Positions 54,002-62,650 are shown, numbered from the stretch's first letter. The stretch: DNA of 64,000 nt from Anaerobacillus arseniciselenatis (GCF_001865995.1 NZ_MLQQ01000001.1:496001-560000); one strand, 5' to 3'. The notes: a model not told the origin generated them from the sequence alone. Made by a program: numbers and translations.

Positions 54002-54445
54002 TTATCCTGTCATAAAATCCTCAATTTTTTTAATCTGTTTTTCAACATTTTCTTTGTTGATCTTATTTTGATAAATCTTCCTTTCTAACTTTTCTAACTC
54101 AAGAAAAACTTTTTTGTCAGTTGAAACATGTACATTCGCTTCAGGAAATCGTTTTTTTATTTTGTCATGGGCCTCATTACGAATTCTATCTAAAAAGAAA
54201 CGATCAAACTGTTTCACTTTTGCAGCTATATAAATGTTCTCTTCTTTATTTACTCCTTTTACTTCTACAACTTCTTCCATAGAAAGAACTAGTTGTTTCG
54301 ATTCATCTGCTATCGTTTGATCGAACACTTTATTTGCTCCGATAAATAATGGCTTTACTTCTTCGGCTTGGCCACCGATATTACAAGCTGTAATTACTGA
54401 AACGAGAATAAGTATCGAAAAAAAGAAAGTTTTTTTCATTTTCAT
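54002..54445 (-). CDS. YhcN/YlaJ-family sporulation lipoprotein
   Basis: 147 residues. Lipoprotein signal (FFFSILILVSVITAC, lipobox VITAC at about residue 21), then a small alpha/beta domain with EEVVEVKGVNKEENIYIAAKV split over two strands, typical of YhcN/YlaJ, and a coiled-coil-like tail rich in Lys and Glu. Members are spore inner-membrane lipoproteins that affect germination. Second gene of spoVA2mob operons, as here. Confidence 0.88.
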   Translation of the reverse strand: MKMKKTFFFSILILVSVITACNIGGQAEEVKPLFIGANKVFDQTIADESKQLVLSMEEVVEVKGVNKEENIYIAAKVKQFDRFFLDRIRNEAHDKIKKRFPEANVHVSTDKKVFLELEKLERKIYQNKINKENVEKQIKKIEDFMTG

Positions 54446-54524
54446 TCATATCAGTCCCATCTCTTCAAAAATACGGTATGAATTATTTTTTGCATGTTTA
54501 TGTTTTTTATGTATGTAGGAAAGA

Positions 54525-54564
54525 GGGCAGTCCCAAAAGCTTCTGACATTTTTTAGGACTACCC
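54525..54564. repeat. Degenerate family C hairpin within the operon
   Basis: GGGCAGTCC/GGACTACCC arms with AAGCTTCTGACATT in the loop. Between the first DUF1657 gene and the lipoprotein gene; only a weak T-run follows, so read-through is likely. Confidence 0.6.
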
Positions 54565-54595
54565 ACTCCTTTTACAAAAAATGATTTAAAATCCT

Positions 54596-54799
54596 TTAGT
54601 TCTTATATTGTGGTTCTTCTTGTTCAATTTCTTGAACGCGTGGACTTAATGTGTCAACAATCATTTGAGTTTGTTGAGCACAATTTTGAAACATTTGTTT
54701 CGCTTGTTGATTTTCTGTTTGAAGTGCAAATGTTTCAAAGCTCGCTTGTGCACTTTTTAATCCAGCGAGAGTTTGTTTTACTTGAGATGCTACAGTCAT
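54596..54799 (-). CDS. DUF1657 protein (first gene of spoVA2mob operon)
   Basis: 67 residues: TVASQVKQTLAGLKSAQAS, FALQTENQQAKQMFQNCAQQ, ending EEPQYKN. Forms a helical hairpin. It is about half identical by eye to the second copy and to the 2Duf tail. CTGGAGG ribosome binding site. First gene after the sigma-G-like promoter, matching known spoVA2mob order. Confidence 0.9.
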   Translation of the reverse strand: MTVASQVKQTLAGLKSAQASFETFALQTENQQAKQMFQNCAQQTQMIVDTLSPRVQEIEQEEPQYKN

Positions 54800-54847
54800 G
54801 TTAAAACCTCCAGAATTATTTATTAGTGAACTTTTTTGTTCAAATAT

Positions 54848-54876
54848 TATTTTGATTTTTTTTCGTCATTGTATTC
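54848..54876 (-). promoter_or_regulatory. Sigma-G-like promoter of the spoVA2mob operon
   Basis: On the minus strand GAATA (54876-54872), 17-base spacer, CAAAATA (54854-54848). Sigma-G consensus is GMATR-N17/18-CATNMTA: -35 perfect, -10 six of seven. Start about 54841, 42 bases before the ATG. spoVA operons are forespore sigma-G genes. Confidence 0.65.
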
Positions 54877-54964
54877 GCCCAAATGAATCCATACTTTAAC
54901 AACATCAATCATTTTCATGTTTTGTAATATTTGTTATTCTTTAGATATAGGATTTTTTACATAC

Positions 54965-55125
54965 ATAACCATACAAAACTTTCATGTCGTCACTATCTAA
55001 TATAGAAAATTGGTAATGGATTTTCATAAAAACTCTCATGACGATAAATCGCTACTAGCTAAAATGTAAAAGTCAGGCGGGAGCGCAGCCTAACCAACTG
55101 TCCACTAACCAACAAACTAACTAGC
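54965..55125. repeat. Family A fragments
   Basis: Two decayed linkers (CATACAAAACTTTCATG; TTTTCATAAAAACTCTCATG) and a CCTAACCAACTGTCCACTAACC tail reaching to within ten bases of the next gene's ribosome binding site. Confidence 0.7.
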
Positions 55126-55138
55126 CCTGGAGGTACAA

Positions 55139-55693
55139 ATGGACCATTTAATAATTTTTATAATAATTGCTGTAGTCATCGTTATTATATTATCGATATG
55201 TCAGTTAGTCGTTTCCTTCAAAATAATACATCGATTAAAAATGCAAAAGAATACCGAAACTGGAGGAAGCCGAAACGAAAATGATCTTTCAAGGCAATAT
55301 CTAAAAGAAGAGGTAATTACGGCTGTGTTTTTAAAGATGTTTACCATTCGAAATGCTGTACATAAACAAACAACAAATCTTCATGTGAAATCGATAGAAA
55401 ATACGCCAACCACTATTGGAATTAGTGACGATTTATTACAAAAAGCTTTCTCTAAAAATAATGTAGAACAAATTAACCTTTACTTTCACACATACAATAA
55501 CTACCGCCAAAAGTATTGGGTTAACAAACATCATAAATTAAGAACGGTTTTTCCTGGAGATATTGCACAAAAATCAGGGGATGTCGGAAAAATGATGGTT
55601 GCTTCAGAGCAATTAGTTAAGCAACTCGATAAAATGCTCACTGAAATTCAAAAAGAAGAAAAAATGACTAATACTCCCATTTCCTACACATAA
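55139..55693 (+). CDS. Membrane-anchored protein, unknown
   Basis: 184 residues. One N-terminal membrane helix (LIIFIIIAVVIVIILSICQL) with a cytoplasmic-type basic flank (KIIHRLKMQK), then a helical soluble domain with an LHVKSIENTPTTIGISDDLL stretch and YWVNKHHKLR. CTGGAGGT upstream of the ATG. I do not recognise the family. Forty-two bases upstream of the lipoprotein gene, so likely one transcript with it, and divergent from the spoVA2mob operon. Confidence 0.7.
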   Translation: MDHLIIFIIIAVVIVIILSICQLVVSFKIIHRLKMQKNTETGGSRNENDLSRQYLKEEVITAVFLKMFTIRNAVHKQTTNLHVKSIENTPTTIGISDDLLQKAFSKNNVEQINLYFHTYNNYRQKYWVNKHHKLRTVFPGDIAQKSGDVGKMMVASEQLVKQLDKMLTEIQKEEKMTNTPISYT

Positions 55694-55735
55694 TAAAAAA
55701 ACTAAATTTTCACAGAAAATAAAGGAGTATTTATT

Positions 55736-57328
55736 ATGAGGAGATTACTAACATTTATATTAACGATCTTACTTATTTCTGGTTGTGGGAACACTCCTGA
55801 GGACGGAGCAAGTATAAAAGGTTTGGAACAAAACGATAAAGATCCAAGTAAAAAAGTAATATTAGTGCTTATCGACTCGATGACAGGTTCAGTTATTGAT
55901 CGAACAAAAGAAAAAGGGACGATTCCTTCTTTACAATTTTTAATTGACAATGGGCAGTATTATAAGGAGTTAGTTGCTCCATTTCCGTCAATGTCTGTCG
56001 TTATTGAAAGTACAATTTTAACCGGGAAGATGGCTGATGAGCATAAAATACCTGGTTTGAATTGGTATAAAGTTAACGAAGACCGCTATGTTGATTATGG
56101 GGCATCACTAAAAAAGTTAATTAAGCTAAGTCCAGAGCAAACGATCGAAGATTCCCTTTATCACTTGAACAATACACATCTAAGTCCAAACGTTACGACA
56201 CTCTTTGAAGACTTGCATGAAAAAGGTTATTCAACGGGATCCGTGAATTTCATTGTATATAGAGGTCCTAAATCGCATTCAATGAATATCCCCCCTGTTT
56301 TTAGAGAAACGATCGGCTTACCTGAAGGTTTTAAAACGATGGGACCAGACTTACTCGCTTTCGGACAACTTGTTAAACCGAAGGCACTTAAAGACAAGCA
56401 GTTGCCAGAGTCTGTTTTTCGTAAACTGGGTCTAAATGATGAGTTTTCCGTAGAAGCAACAAAAGCAATCATTCAAAGTGAGGAACAACCAGATTTTCTA
56501 ACTGTATTTTTGCCTGACTTTGACCGTGAAGCTCATGAAAATAGTATCCATTATTTAAAAGGATTTGAGCGAGCAGAAACCTTTTTCCAAGAAATATTAA
56601 ATGGTTATGAAAGTTGGGATAAGGCACTTGAGGAAAACATTTTTATCGTATTAGGAGATCACGGACAAGATAAACTGATTGATAATGACGTTGAATTAAC
56701 GATCGACCTAGAGCATTTGTATGAAGACTTTTCAATTGCTCCATTAGGGGACAAAGTAAGCGACTATGATTTAGCATTTGCCAACAATCATCGCATGACT
56801 TATGTATATGCTCCTAATCAAACTGAGGCAATACCTAAGTTAGCTAAAATCGCAATGAGCGATGAACGTATTGCAATGGCAAGTTGGAACGATGGGGAGT
56901 GGAATTACGTATTATCACCAAAATACAATGATTTCTTTCGCTTTAAACGTGGTGATCATTATCATGATCGGTATGACCAAGGATGGGATATTGAAGGAGA
57001 AGAAAAGGTAGCCTCTATAAAAATTGATGAACATAACAAAGAGTTAAAGTATGTCGACAATCCGGATGTTTTAAATCAACTAGACACCGCTCTTCAAAGC
57101 AATGATATACCTGCATTAATTTTAACCGCTAATCCAGGGTTTCAGTTTTATTCTGAAGGTGCTCCTATTCATGAGGGTGGTGGTGAGCACGGGGGCATTC
57201 ATGCTAATGATACTCTTGCTGCCTTAATTATTGCTGGTACTGATAAAAAACCGAAGTATCTTCGCATGGTTGATTTAAAAGATTATATTATTGATCTTTT
57301 AGAAGAAGACAAGACAAACATTAATTAA
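55736..57328 (+). CDS. Lipoprotein of the alkaline phosphatase/phosphodiesterase superfamily
   Basis: 530 residues. Lipobox LLISGC (Cys about residue 17). The domain begins VILVLIDSMTGSV; PFPSMSVVIEST holds the likely Ser/Thr nucleophile, DFDREAH and LGDHGQD hold metal ligands, and GGGEHGGIH the last His, all in the order of type I phosphodiesterase/nucleotide pyrophosphatases. It acts outside the membrane on an unknown phosphodiester or phosphomonoester. AAAGGAG upstream of the ATG. Part of the insertion between dacB and ypuI. Confidence 0.85.
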   Translation: MRRLLTFILTILLISGCGNTPEDGASIKGLEQNDKDPSKKVILVLIDSMTGSVIDRTKEKGTIPSLQFLIDNGQYYKELVAPFPSMSVVIESTILTGKMADEHKIPGLNWYKVNEDRYVDYGASLKKLIKLSPEQTIEDSLYHLNNTHLSPNVTTLFEDLHEKGYSTGSVNFIVYRGPKSHSMNIPPVFRETIGLPEGFKTMGPDLLAFGQLVKPKALKDKQLPESVFRKLGLNDEFSVEATKAIIQSEEQPDFLTVFLPDFDREAHENSIHYLKGFERAETFFQEILNGYESWDKALEENIFIVLGDHGQDKLIDNDVELTIDLEHLYEDFSIAPLGDKVSDYDLAFANNHRMTYVYAPNQTEAIPKLAKIAMSDERIAMASWNDGEWNYVLSPKYNDFFRFKRGDHYHDRYDQGWDIEGEEKVASIKIDEHNKELKYVDNPDVLNQLDTALQSNDIPALILTANPGFQFYSEGAPIHEGGGEHGGIHANDTLAALIIAGTDKKPKYLRMVDLKDYIIDLLEEDKTNIN

Positions 57329-57342
57329 GATCAAATTGCTTA

Positions 57343-57475
57343 AAAGTCGGTCGGAGCATTACACAAAGTGCAGTCCTAGTAGCAATAAATATAGTCATAT
57401 TTTAAAGATGTCTATATTTATTCTGTATTGAAATGACACTACTAATACACCCTGACCGACTATTATTTCTCCTAA
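57343..57475. repeat. Family C palindrome, diverged
   Basis: AAGTCGGTCGG/CCTGACCGACT outer arms and AATAAATATAG/GTCTATATTTATT core. The GTGTCTGACAC boxes have decayed. Between convergent genes, a plausible shared terminator. Confidence 0.65.
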
Positions 57476-57497
57476 AAAGCGGCTTGTTTCTTAACGA

Positions 57498-58394
57498 TCA
57501 CCACTGCAATTGCTTTGCTTTTTGGAAGCGATCACTCACATAGTTCCAATCAACAACATTCCACCAATTATCGACATATAAATCTCTATTGTTTTTGTAT
57601 TGTAAATAATATGCATGCTCCCAAACATCTAAAGGCAATAAAGGAACAACATCCCATTGGCTTAAGTTTTGATGTTTTTCTGCTTGTAATATTTCTAATC
57701 GTCTTGCTTGAGGTGCCCAAACTAAAATTGCCCAACCGACTGCCTCAACATTTTTAGCCGATTCTGAAAAATGTTCTTTAAAACGATCAAAGCTTACAAA
57801 ATCTGTATTGATCTGTTCTGCAAGAGCTCCTCTAGGGTTCCCCCCACCTTTCGGACTCATCGCATTCCAAAATATTGTATGCAAATAATGACCTGCACCG
57901 TTAAAGGCCGCTTCTCTTTGCCAATGTTTAATTAAGTCAAAATTATTTTTTCTTCTTGCTTTTTCCATTTCTTTTTCTGCTTTATTTAAACCTTCAACAT
58001 AACTTTTATGATGTTCTGAATGATGCAAGCGCATGATTTCTTCTTCAATATAAGGCTCAAGGGCATTATAAGCATATGGTAATGGTGGTAAGCGATGTTC
58101 TCCAATAGGTACCCTTTTTACTTCTCCTTCTTTCCTTTTTACAACAAGGCTACTTTCATCAATGAACAGATCATTGTGATTAAATTCGCGATAAATTTCA
58201 TCTGCAATTTTCGAAAACTTAAGAATATCTTCATTAGAAAGAAGTTCTTTATTAACTCTTAATAAACTTTCTTCAAATTTTTTCACTTTACTATTTAAAT
58301 GGCTTCGATGTTCGGCTATTCCATCACTCATTATTAAGTTGTTAGACCATGCTAACAATTCATTATAATACTGTAGTCGTTGTAACTGTTCCAT
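57498..58394 (-). CDS. sodF: Superoxide dismutase [Fe/Mn] with N-terminal extension
   Basis: 298 residues, about 95 longer than ordinary SodA. The extension (1-95) is helical and charged. Metal ligands: His in LHHSEHHKSY, His in GAGHYLHTIFW, and Asp/His in LDVWEHAYYLQY. It resembles B. subtilis SodF (281). Removes superoxide. ATG preceded by GGAGGGG. Part of the segment between dacB and ypuI. Confidence 0.88.
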   Translation of the reverse strand: MEQLQRLQYYNELLAWSNNLIMSDGIAEHRSHLNSKVKKFEESLLRVNKELLSNEDILKFSKIADEIYREFNHNDLFIDESSLVVKRKEGEVKRVPIGEHRLPPLPYAYNALEPYIEEEIMRLHHSEHHKSYVEGLNKAEKEMEKARRKNNFDLIKHWQREAAFNGAGHYLHTIFWNAMSPKGGGNPRGALAEQINTDFVSFDRFKEHFSESAKNVEAVGWAILVWAPQARRLEILQAEKHQNLSQWDVVPLLPLDVWEHAYYLQYKNNRDLYVDNWWNVVDWNYVSDRFQKAKQLQW

Positions 58395-58510
58395 TTTTCC
58401 CCTCCATTAATTATCATAAATTTTATTGAATCTCCGCAGATTACCTCGTTTTACTATATGCTCGCAAAGGACATTAGTGCAAAGAAAATAAATGCCGGAC
58501 TTTTTCATAC

Positions 58511-58557
58511 AAAAGAGGCTGCCCCACAAGTGTTAGACACTTATGGGACAGCCCTTT
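58511..58557. terminator. Short family C palindrome after ypuI
   Basis: AGAGGCTGCCCCACAAGTGT pairs with ACACTTATGGGACAGCCCTT; T-rich on the minus side (CTCTTTTG). Eleven bases from the ypuI stop. A family A linker fragment (TTTTTCATACAAAA) is attached at 58500. Confidence 0.8.
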
Positions 58558-58567
58558 GAGCACTATT

Positions 58568-59059
58568 TTATTTTGTTTGGATCATTTTTGTTTGATAATC
58601 TGTTTCATAATATTCAAGTTCCTCACGAATTAACTGAAATGGTCCTTCAATACTAGACACCATTTCTTTTAACGAGGTAGGAACGGAGTAGGCAAATTTA
58701 ATCGCATTCCTTCCTGTGTATGCCGCTCTACTATCTTCATACCAATTTTCGATTCTAGGGTTGAAGAACTCTTCAACACAATTATGATAAATCCAAAAAA
58801 GGGTTTTTTCTGCAGCTACTTTACGAAAGGTATTACTGTTTAAAATGATTTCACAAGAACTTTTTCCTTCATCACAAAATACATTAACTCTTCTTAAAGA
58901 AGCTAAAAGTTCACGATAATAACCTTCTTTTGGTTCCTGTTTTTCAGCGTTTAAATTCGATATCGTTACTTCATTCAAATACTCACTTACAGTTGTACTT
59001 ATTTTTGCTAGCATTTCGTTCGCTAATGTAATTTGTCCTTTTACAAGACTATTACCCAT
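58568..59059 (-). CDS. ypuI: YpuI-like protein (DUF3907)
   Basis: 163 residues (B. subtilis YpuI 179). Helical, soluble, with LASLRRVNVFCDEGKS and YEDSRAAYTGRNAI. Function unknown. Lies next to scpB as in B. subtilis; there the other neighbour is dacB, which here is 8 kb away. Confidence 0.82.
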   Translation of the reverse strand: MGNSLVKGQITLANEMLAKISTTVSEYLNEVTISNLNAEKQEPKEGYYRELLASLRRVNVFCDEGKSSCEIILNSNTFRKVAAEKTLFWIYHNCVEEFFNPRIENWYEDSRAAYTGRNAIKFAYSVPTSLKEMVSSIEGPFQLIREELEYYETDYQTKMIQTK

Positions 59060-59191
59060 AAAAATCCCCCTAAATAATTTGTAAAAATAAGATAAAATTA
59101 ATAGACCATCAACAATTTACTCTATTATACGATAAAAAGTAAGCGAACTGTGAAAATCTAATCAAATAATCAAACTTTTCTCAAATTTTGT

Positions 59192-59779
59192 TTAATTTTC
59201 AACTAAATTCTCTTGAAGCCGTTGAAAAAATAAGTCAGCTTCTTCTAGTGCTGTATCATCTTCCTTTTCTGGAAGTGGAGGTAGTTCTCTTAAGGACTTC
59301 AATCCAAAATGATCTAAAAAATCATTCGTTGTTCCGTACAGTATAGCTCGTCCTGTCCCCTCAACTCTACCCACTTCCTTCACTAACACCTTTGATACAA
59401 GTGATTGAATAGGGCGCTCGGATTTAACACCTCTGATCTCTTCAATTTCCGCTCTCGTTATCGGTTGTTTATAAGCGACAATTGCCAAAGTTTCTAGTGC
59501 TGCTTGCGATAATGTAGCAGAGTTAGGTGAATTAATTAATCTTTTAAAATATGGAGCATGCTCTTGTTTCGTCGTCAATTGATAAACACCAGCTAATTCT
59601 ACAATTTGCATTCCACGAGTTTCGCTCCTATATTGTTCGATTAAATTTGATAGTAACTCTTTGACCATTACAATATCAATCTCCAGAACATCAGCAATTT
59701 GTTTCTCGTCAATCCCTTCTTCACCAGAAATAAAAAGAAGGCCTTCAATAATTGCTTTCATTTCCATTTCATTTAACAA
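59192..59779 (-). CDS. scpB: Segregation and condensation protein B
   Basis: 195 residues with two winged-helix domains (IADVLEIDIVMVKELLSNLI; ETLAIVAYKQPITRAEIEEI). Binds ScpA and with Smc forms bacterial condensin. TTG start, inside the end of scpA (11-base overlap), nine bases after GGAGG. Confidence 0.95.
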   Translation of the reverse strand: MLNEMEMKAIIEGLLFISGEEGIDEKQIADVLEIDIVMVKELLSNLIEQYRSETRGMQIVELAGVYQLTTKQEHAPYFKRLINSPNSATLSQAALETLAIVAYKQPITRAEIEEIRGVKSERPIQSLVSKVLVKEVGRVEGTGRAILYGTTNDFLDHFGLKSLRELPPLPEKEDDTALEEADLFFQRLQENLVEN

Positions 59780-60533
59780 AAGTTTCTTCCTCCCATCTAC
59801 ATACTGAAATATCGCTAAAATTATTGTTTTGTTTACAAATGATTTTTTGTGCTTTCATGAGCTCTAAAACGGCTAAAAAAGTGACGATTAATTGCCCACG
59901 TTCTTGATAGTGAAATAACTGATAAAAAGACGTTTTTCCATTCATTTGATTAAGCTGTTCAATGATCTCTTCCATCCTTTTTTCAATCGGAAAATCTTCT
60001 CTATTTATTTTGGTTTTTCTCGGAATTTTTTGCTGTTTGCGTTTTAGTAATTGGTTAAAAGCATCAATCATATCATAAATACTTGCATTAATTTTTTGTG
60101 GTTCTTGTTTTACTTCTTCCACATAAGGGCTTAGATCGCTAGGTGTTCTGCTATAAATCAACCCGCGCTCTTTTTCTTTCTCTTTTAACGTTTCCGCCGC
60201 TCCTTTATAACGCCGGTATTCAATCAAGCGATTCATCAGTTCTTCTCGAGGATCTTCTTCTTCAACAAAATCGTGTTCATCATTAAATAATTCTTCTTCC
60301 TGCTTAGGTAACAGCATTTTACTTTTAATAGCGAGTAATGTTGCTGCCATTACTAAATATTCACTAGCTACATCTAATTCTAATATTTGCATCGTATGAA
60401 TATAATTCATATACTGATCGGTAATTTTTGCTAACGGTATATCGTATATATCAACTTCAGCTTTTGTAATTAAATGAAGGAGTAAATCTAGAGGACCTTC
60501 AAAGGCATCTAATTTCACATTATATATATCCAT
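59769..60533 (-). CDS. scpA: Segregation and condensation protein A
   Basis: 254 residues. Kleisin: N-terminal FEGPLDLLLHLITKAEVDIY and IPLAKITDQYMNYI helix that binds Smc, acidic middle, and a C-terminal winged helix (TFLAVLELMKAQKI). Bridges the Smc heads and recruits ScpB. Confidence 0.96.
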   Translation of the reverse strand: MDIYNVKLDAFEGPLDLLLHLITKAEVDIYDIPLAKITDQYMNYIHTMQILELDVASEYLVMAATLLAIKSKMLLPKQEEELFNDEHDFVEEEDPREELMNRLIEYRRYKGAAETLKEKEKERGLIYSRTPSDLSPYVEEVKQEPQKINASIYDMIDAFNQLLKRKQQKIPRKTKINREDFPIEKRMEEIIEQLNQMNGKTSFYQLFHYQERGQLIVTFLAVLELMKAQKIICKQNNNFSDISVCRWEEETFVK

Positions 60534-60845
60534 AATTCCACCATTTTCGATTACTTTATTGTTTTACGAAACATAACTCATTAAAACACATCCAATATAA
60601 TATTATAACATATTAAACTGCCTATCAGAATATATGACAGTATGAATGAACTTTTTATTTCAACAAGAAAAGCGTAGGCGCTGGAGCTAGACAACTGCCA
60701 TAGTTCAAAAATTTATGCTTGCTTATCTTAGAACAAAATCGCTAACGCGACTTAATTCATCCACACCTAACGAGTTACTAAGAAAGCTTCTGTATACTAC
60801 ATATGTTATATTAATTAAATAGATGACATTGGAAGGAGAAATCAA
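60534..60845. other. Intergenic region between divergent scpA and ypuF
   Basis: AT-rich. Contains a repeat fragment at 60668-60695 (AAAAGCGTAGGCGCTGGAGC) of a type common in bacilli, and AT-rich sequence at 60795-60825 that may hold the ypuF promoter. No gene seen. Confidence 0.5.
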
Positions 60846-61358
60846 ATGTATCCAAAAGCATATATTGATTATCTAGTTTATTTCCATAGTTTTCGTGATT
60901 ACTTTGAGTGTCATGAGGCTCTCGAAGAACATTGGAAACAGGAAGGGAAAGCGAATAAAGTTTGGGTAGGGCTCATCCAACTGGCTGTTGCTATGTACCA
61001 TCATAGACGAGGTAACTTTAAAGGGGCAAATAAACAATTAATGGGAGCTATAAAAATTTTAAAAGAAGAAAAGGGAAAATTATCGGAACTAGGCATTAAT
61101 GAAACTAAATTAATGGATTTATTATATGCTAAGCAAATTGAAATAAAGAAGCAGCTACCTTATTACTCATTATCCATTCCGCTTAACGATCCAACCGTTA
61201 TTGAATATTGTAAGAAGAATTCCCAAGAAAAAGGGCGATCTTGGGGTGAGAAAAATATTAAAGTATCAATTGAGCTTATCGACAAACATAAATTAAGAGA
61301 CCGCTCACAAATTATTGAAGAACGCAAACAGCAACTTAATAGGAAAAGAAACCGTTAG
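60846..61358 (+). CDS. ypuF: YpuF, DUF309 protein
   Basis: 170 residues. DUF309 signature YFECHEALEEHWK near residue 20 and AVAMYHHRRGNFKGA near 56. All-helical fold; function unknown. GGAAGGAG before the ATG. Ends directly against the ribT stop, so ypuF and ribT are convergent with no terminator between. Confidence 0.88.
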   Translation: MYPKAYIDYLVYFHSFRDYFECHEALEEHWKQEGKANKVWVGLIQLAVAMYHHRRGNFKGANKQLMGAIKILKEEKGKLSELGINETKLMDLLYAKQIEIKKQLPYYSLSIPLNDPTVIEYCKKNSQEKGRSWGEKNIKVSIELIDKHKLRDRSQIIEERKQQLNRKRNR

Positions 61359-61715
61359 TTACTCACAGTTATCAGAATCACATTTCGCAAAAAATAAAGC
61401 TGTCTGGACACTTGGTACAAGTTTCCCATTATAAATTTCTTGTAAGGCTGAGATCATCTCTTTTCCTATCCCTTCTTCTCTAAAAGAAGGATTTACAGAA
61501 ATATGATTTAGTTGTACAGTATCATCTTCCAATAAAGAAACCCCTACAATTCCGACAATATCTTCATCTTCTTTCCATAAATAGAGCTGCCAACGAGGAT
61601 CTTCTTCATACTTTTTTATTTTTTGTTGCAGCTTCTTTACATTTTTTTCTTCAGGCATAAAAGCAAGAAGTCCCATAGAAATTTTTTCATAACTGCTTTT
61701 GTATTTTATTAACAT
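61359..61715 (-). CDS. ribT: RibT, GNAT-family acetyltransferase of the rib operon
   Basis: 118 residues (B. subtilis RibT 124). GNAT acetyl-CoA loop in VNPSFREEGIGKEMISAL. The substrate is unknown. It is the last gene of the riboflavin operon in B. subtilis; here a hairpin lies between ribH and ribT, so its expression may be lower. Confidence 0.88.
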   Translation of the reverse strand: MLIKYKSSYEKISMGLLAFMPEEKNVKKLQQKIKKYEEDPRWQLYLWKEDEDIVGIVGVSLLEDDTVQLNHISVNPSFREEGIGKEMISALQEIYNGKLVPSVQTALFFAKCDSDNCE

Positions 61716-61858
61716 GTAACATCCCTCTTTATATTATATTCGTAAAAAAATTACACAAAGCAAAATGATTCACCTAAATGCAATCATATGTTTTATAAGC
61801 TCAGTTTATTCATATTATACTACGAAAAGCCTGAAGGGTGAAAATATCTTTTTGAAAA

Positions 61859-61936
61859 AATAAAAGAGGATGTTCCATTGCATTCATCACGTTGTTACTA
61901 TGATGATGATACTTCAATCGCATTATAACATCCTCT
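61859..61936 (-). terminator. Terminator/attenuator between ribH and ribT
   Basis: AGAGGATGTT (61865-61874) and AACATCCTCT (61927-61936) pair around a 52-base loop; minus strand then reads TTTTATTTTTTC. Confidence 0.7.
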
Positions 61937-61946
61937 AAATATTTTT

Positions 61947-62414
61947 TTATTCGAAAGAACGTGTTAAGTTAGCCATTTCAATCGCAGCAGCAGCCGCTTC
62001 CCAGCCTTTATTTCCTGCTTTTGTTCCAGCTCGTTCAATCGCTTGTTCAATTGTATCTGTTGTAAGTACTCCGAAAATGACTGGAATATCATTTTGGAGG
62101 CTAATAGATGCAACCCCTTTTGAAACCTCACTACAAACATAGTCAAAGTGTGGTGTAGAACCACGAATAACAGTTCCCAAAGTAATTACTGCATCATATT
62201 TTTTAGAGTTTGCCATCTTTTTAGCAATTAGTGGTATTTCATAAGCACCTGGTACCCATGCGATATCAACATCAGCTTCGTCAACTCCGTGACGTTTTAG
62301 GGCATCCTCCGCTCCTCCTAATAGCTTACTCGTAATAAATTCGTTAAACCTTCCAACAACAATTCCTACTTTTAAACCTGATCCTACTAAATTTCCTTCA
62401 TAAATGTTTCCCAT
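61947..62414 (-). CDS. ribH: 6,7-dimethyl-8-ribityllumazine synthase
   Basis: 155 residues from the ATG at 62414 (GGAGGAG upstream). Penultimate riboflavin step; forms icosahedral shells. Motifs [33 protein letters not shown] and [11 protein letters not shown] are intact. Follows ribBA, separated by a family A repeat. Confidence 0.95.
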   Translation of the reverse strand: MGNIYEGNLVGSGLKVGIVVGRFNEFITSKLLGGAEDALKRHGVDEADVDIAWVPGAYEIPLIAKKMANSKKYDAVITLGTVIRGSTPHFDYVCSEVSKGVASISLQNDIPVIFGVLTTDTIEQAIERAGTKAGNKGWEAAAAAIEMANLTRSFE

Positions 62415-62475
62415 GTTCTTCTCCTCCAAATATCGTAATTTATTTTCATTCGGTAATTCAAAATTTAAACTTACA

Positions 62476-62650
62476 TATAAAACCAACATGACGATGCACC
62501 GTCAAGTATCTATTTTAATACAAAACCCTCGACAGAATTCCTTTACTATCTTCCATGTAAAGTCGGGCGATTTCCTTCTCTTCGCTGTAAACCTCTATCG
62601 AGTTTTAGAGGCTCGTTCAGGAAAATCGCCCTCCTTTTTTGTACAAAGAC
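62476..62650. repeat. Family A hairpin-array repeat within the rib operon
   Basis: Linker fragments at 62474 and 62518, stem with arms AAAGTCGGGCGATTTCC and GGAAAATCGCCCTCCTTTTTT (62560-62641). An AT palindrome (TTTTAAATTTTGAATTT..., 62668-62716) follows before the ribBA stop. Fills the 306-bp ribBA-ribH gap. Confidence 0.83.

Noticed and set aside
50735-58394. Tn1546-type transposase, resolvase or terminal repeats around the spoVA2mob segment
   Set aside because: Searched by eye on both strands from dacB to ypuI; no transposase-like gene or long terminal inverted repeat was seen.
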